6,878 bases of DNA from Christensenella sp. UBA1214 (GTDB lineage: Bacteria; Bacillota; Clostridia; Christensenellales; CAG-138), in assembly GCA_002309375.1 (NCBI GenBank), contig DBXK01000001.1, positions 25,060 through 31,937 of the forward strand, written 5' to 3'. This document shows positions 5,835 to 6,878 of this stretch, one piece after another (position 1 is the first letter of the stretch; every line of letters begins with the position of its first letter). Below the pieces are notes generated by a model. That model did no database searches, had not been told where the DNA came from, and saw only the letters and a list, made by a program, of their open reading frames with translations. The position numbers were made by a program, and so were the translations under genes.

Positions 5835-6878
5835 TTATTCGGATTTGACCACCCGGTCGATGATATCGAGCGCCTCGTCGAGAAGCTCGGTCGTGAGCGT
5901 CGCCATATAGCTCGTGCGCAGCAGGCTCTCGCCCGGAGGCGTGGCGGGGGGCAGGACGGGGTTGACGTAGACGCCCGCGTCGTAAAGCTCCTTCGCCTTG
6001 CGGAAGGTGCGCATTTCATCATAGGTATAAATCGGGATGATCGGCGTCGTGCTCTCGATGATCTTGATCCCGCGCTCGTGGAGTCCCTTGCGCATATGCG
6101 CGGCGAGCTCGCCGAGGTGAGCCACCATCTCGGGATGCTCCTTGAGGATATGCAGCGCTTCGATCGTCGTCGCGGCGTTCGCCGGAGTGATGGACGCGCA
6201 GAAGATGAACGGGCGGGAGGTATGGCGGACGTAGTGCACGACGCGCTTGTCCGCGACCATGTAGCCGCCGAGGGAGGCGAGGGACTTCGAGAAAGTGCCC
6301 ATGATGATGTCCACGCGGTCGGTGAGGCCGAAATGATCCGCCGTGCCGCGGCCGCCGCGCCCGAGGACGCCGAGGCCGTGCGCGTCGTCGACCATGACGC
6401 GGGCATTGTATTTCTTCGCAAGGTCGCAGATCTCCGGGAGCTTCGCGATCTCGCCGCTCATGCTGAACACGCCGTCGGTCACGATCAGCTTGCCGGAATC
6501 GAGGGGAACGCTCTGAAGGCAGGCCTCGAGGTGCTCCATGTCGCTGTGGTTATAGCGGATCGTCTTCGCCCAGCTCAGCTTGCAGCCGTCGTAGATGCTT
6601 GCGTGGTTTTCTTTATCGCAGAAGATATAGTCGCCCCTGCCCGCAATCGCGGAAATAATGCCGAGATTGCTCTGGAAGCCGGTGGAGAACGTCATGCAGT
6701 CCTCCTTGCCGATGAATTCCGCAAGCTCGCGTTCGAGCTGAACGTGGAGGTCGAGCGTGCCGTTCAGAAAGCGGGAGCCGGAGCAGCCGGAGCCGTATTT
6801 TTCAATCGCCTTGACGCCCGCCTCGATCACGCGAGGATGGCTGGTGAGGCCGAGATAGTTGTTGGAGCCGAGCATGAT
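5835..6878 (-). CDS. PLP-dependent alpha-oxoamine synthase, serine palmitoyltransferase-like; 5' end beyond window
   Basis: Enzymes of this fold-type I family (SPT, Kbl, BioF, ALAS) condense an amino acid with an acyl-CoA or acyl-ACP, losing CO2 (Kbl keeps it). About 347 residues are visible; the family runs near 395-400, so some 45-55 N-terminal residues lie to the right. The frame is open to the edge (Ile-Met-Leu-Gly-Ser), so the Met at 6873-6875 is internal. Counting from it: GSNNYLGL (3-10), CSGSRFLNGT (31-40), NHAS with His91 expected to stack on PLP, VDDAH (162-166; Asp163 to the pyridine N), and GTFSKSLASLGG with Lys197 as the Schiff-base lysine. CSGSRFLNGT and MGTFSKSLASLGG fit the Bacteroides SPT-like branch better than Kbl (TLGKALGG) or BioF (TLSKALGS), from memory. 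The SDR gene follows. Automatic annotation may call it glycine C-acetyltransferase or BioF. Confidence 0.9.
   Translation of the reverse strand: MMLGSNNYLGLTSHPRVIEAGVKAIEKYGSGCSGSRFLNGTLDLHVQLERELAEFIGKEDCMTFSTGFQSNLGIISAIAGRGDYIFCDKENHASIYDGCKLSWAKTIRYNHSDMEHLEACLQSVPLDSGKLIVTDGVFSMSGEIAKLPEICDLAKKYNARVMVDDAHGLGVLGRGGRGTADHFGLTDRVDIIMGTFSKSLASLGGYMVADKRVVHYVRHTSRPFIFCASITPANAATTIEALHILKEHPEMVAHLGELAAHMRKGLHERGIKIIESTTPIIPIYTYDEMRTFRKAKELYDAGVYVNPVLPPATPPGESLLRTSYMATLTTELLDEALDIIDRVVKSE

Noticed and set aside
5771..6421. 216-codon Ser/Arg/Ala-rich frame overlapping the synthase gene
   Set aside because: It is an alternative frame of the alpha-oxoamine synthase gene, with composition typical of a frame-shifted GC-rich gene and no RBS or motif.

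Overview
The window looks like a chromosomal segment of a GC-rich member of the Clostridia (Bacillota), possibly a gut or anaerobic lineage of the Ruminococcaceae/Oscillospirales type. This rests on the clostridial PurE variant (AAAGKAAHL), a PurA of the NWGDEGKG / EAQLGALRDIDFG type, a PurB whose N-terminus (YESPLCSRYAS) is of the eukaryote-like class common in Clostridia, strong GGAGG ribosome binding sites, and a Gram-positive style lipoprotein. The taxonomic call is inference from remembered family patterns; no search was run.

Layout. Positions 1-1164 (minus strand) hold purE followed by purC, which runs off the left edge. Positions 1165-1490 are a divergent control region with a good sigma-70 type promoter facing each way and several inverted repeats. 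Positions 1491-4930 (plus strand) hold purA, purB and a small predicted lipoprotein. A strong bidirectional terminator at about 4951-4983 closes this unit. It also closes the convergent minus-strand unit at 4995-6878: a PLP-dependent alpha-oxoamine synthase, whose 5' end is beyond the right edge, followed by a short-chain dehydrogenase/reductase.

How the genes work together. PurE (AIR/N5-CAIR to CAIR), PurC (CAIR to SAICAR) and PurB (SAICAR to AICAR) are consecutive steps of de novo IMP synthesis. PurA and PurB then convert IMP to AMP. PurB therefore links the two divergent units, and the shared intergenic region is the natural place for joint control. The lipoprotein sits 24 nt behind purB with its own strong RBS and is probably co-transcribed, but its role is unknown.

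The alpha-oxoamine synthase has the sequence hallmarks of the serine palmitoyltransferase-like branch (GSNNYLGL, CSGSRFLNGT, MGTFSKSLASLGGY). The adjacent SDR is a plausible partner 3-keto reductase, as in sphingoid-base synthesis. If the host is a Clostridium-like organism, this is the most interesting content of the window. No mobile elements, CRISPR arrays, tRNAs or rRNAs were seen.
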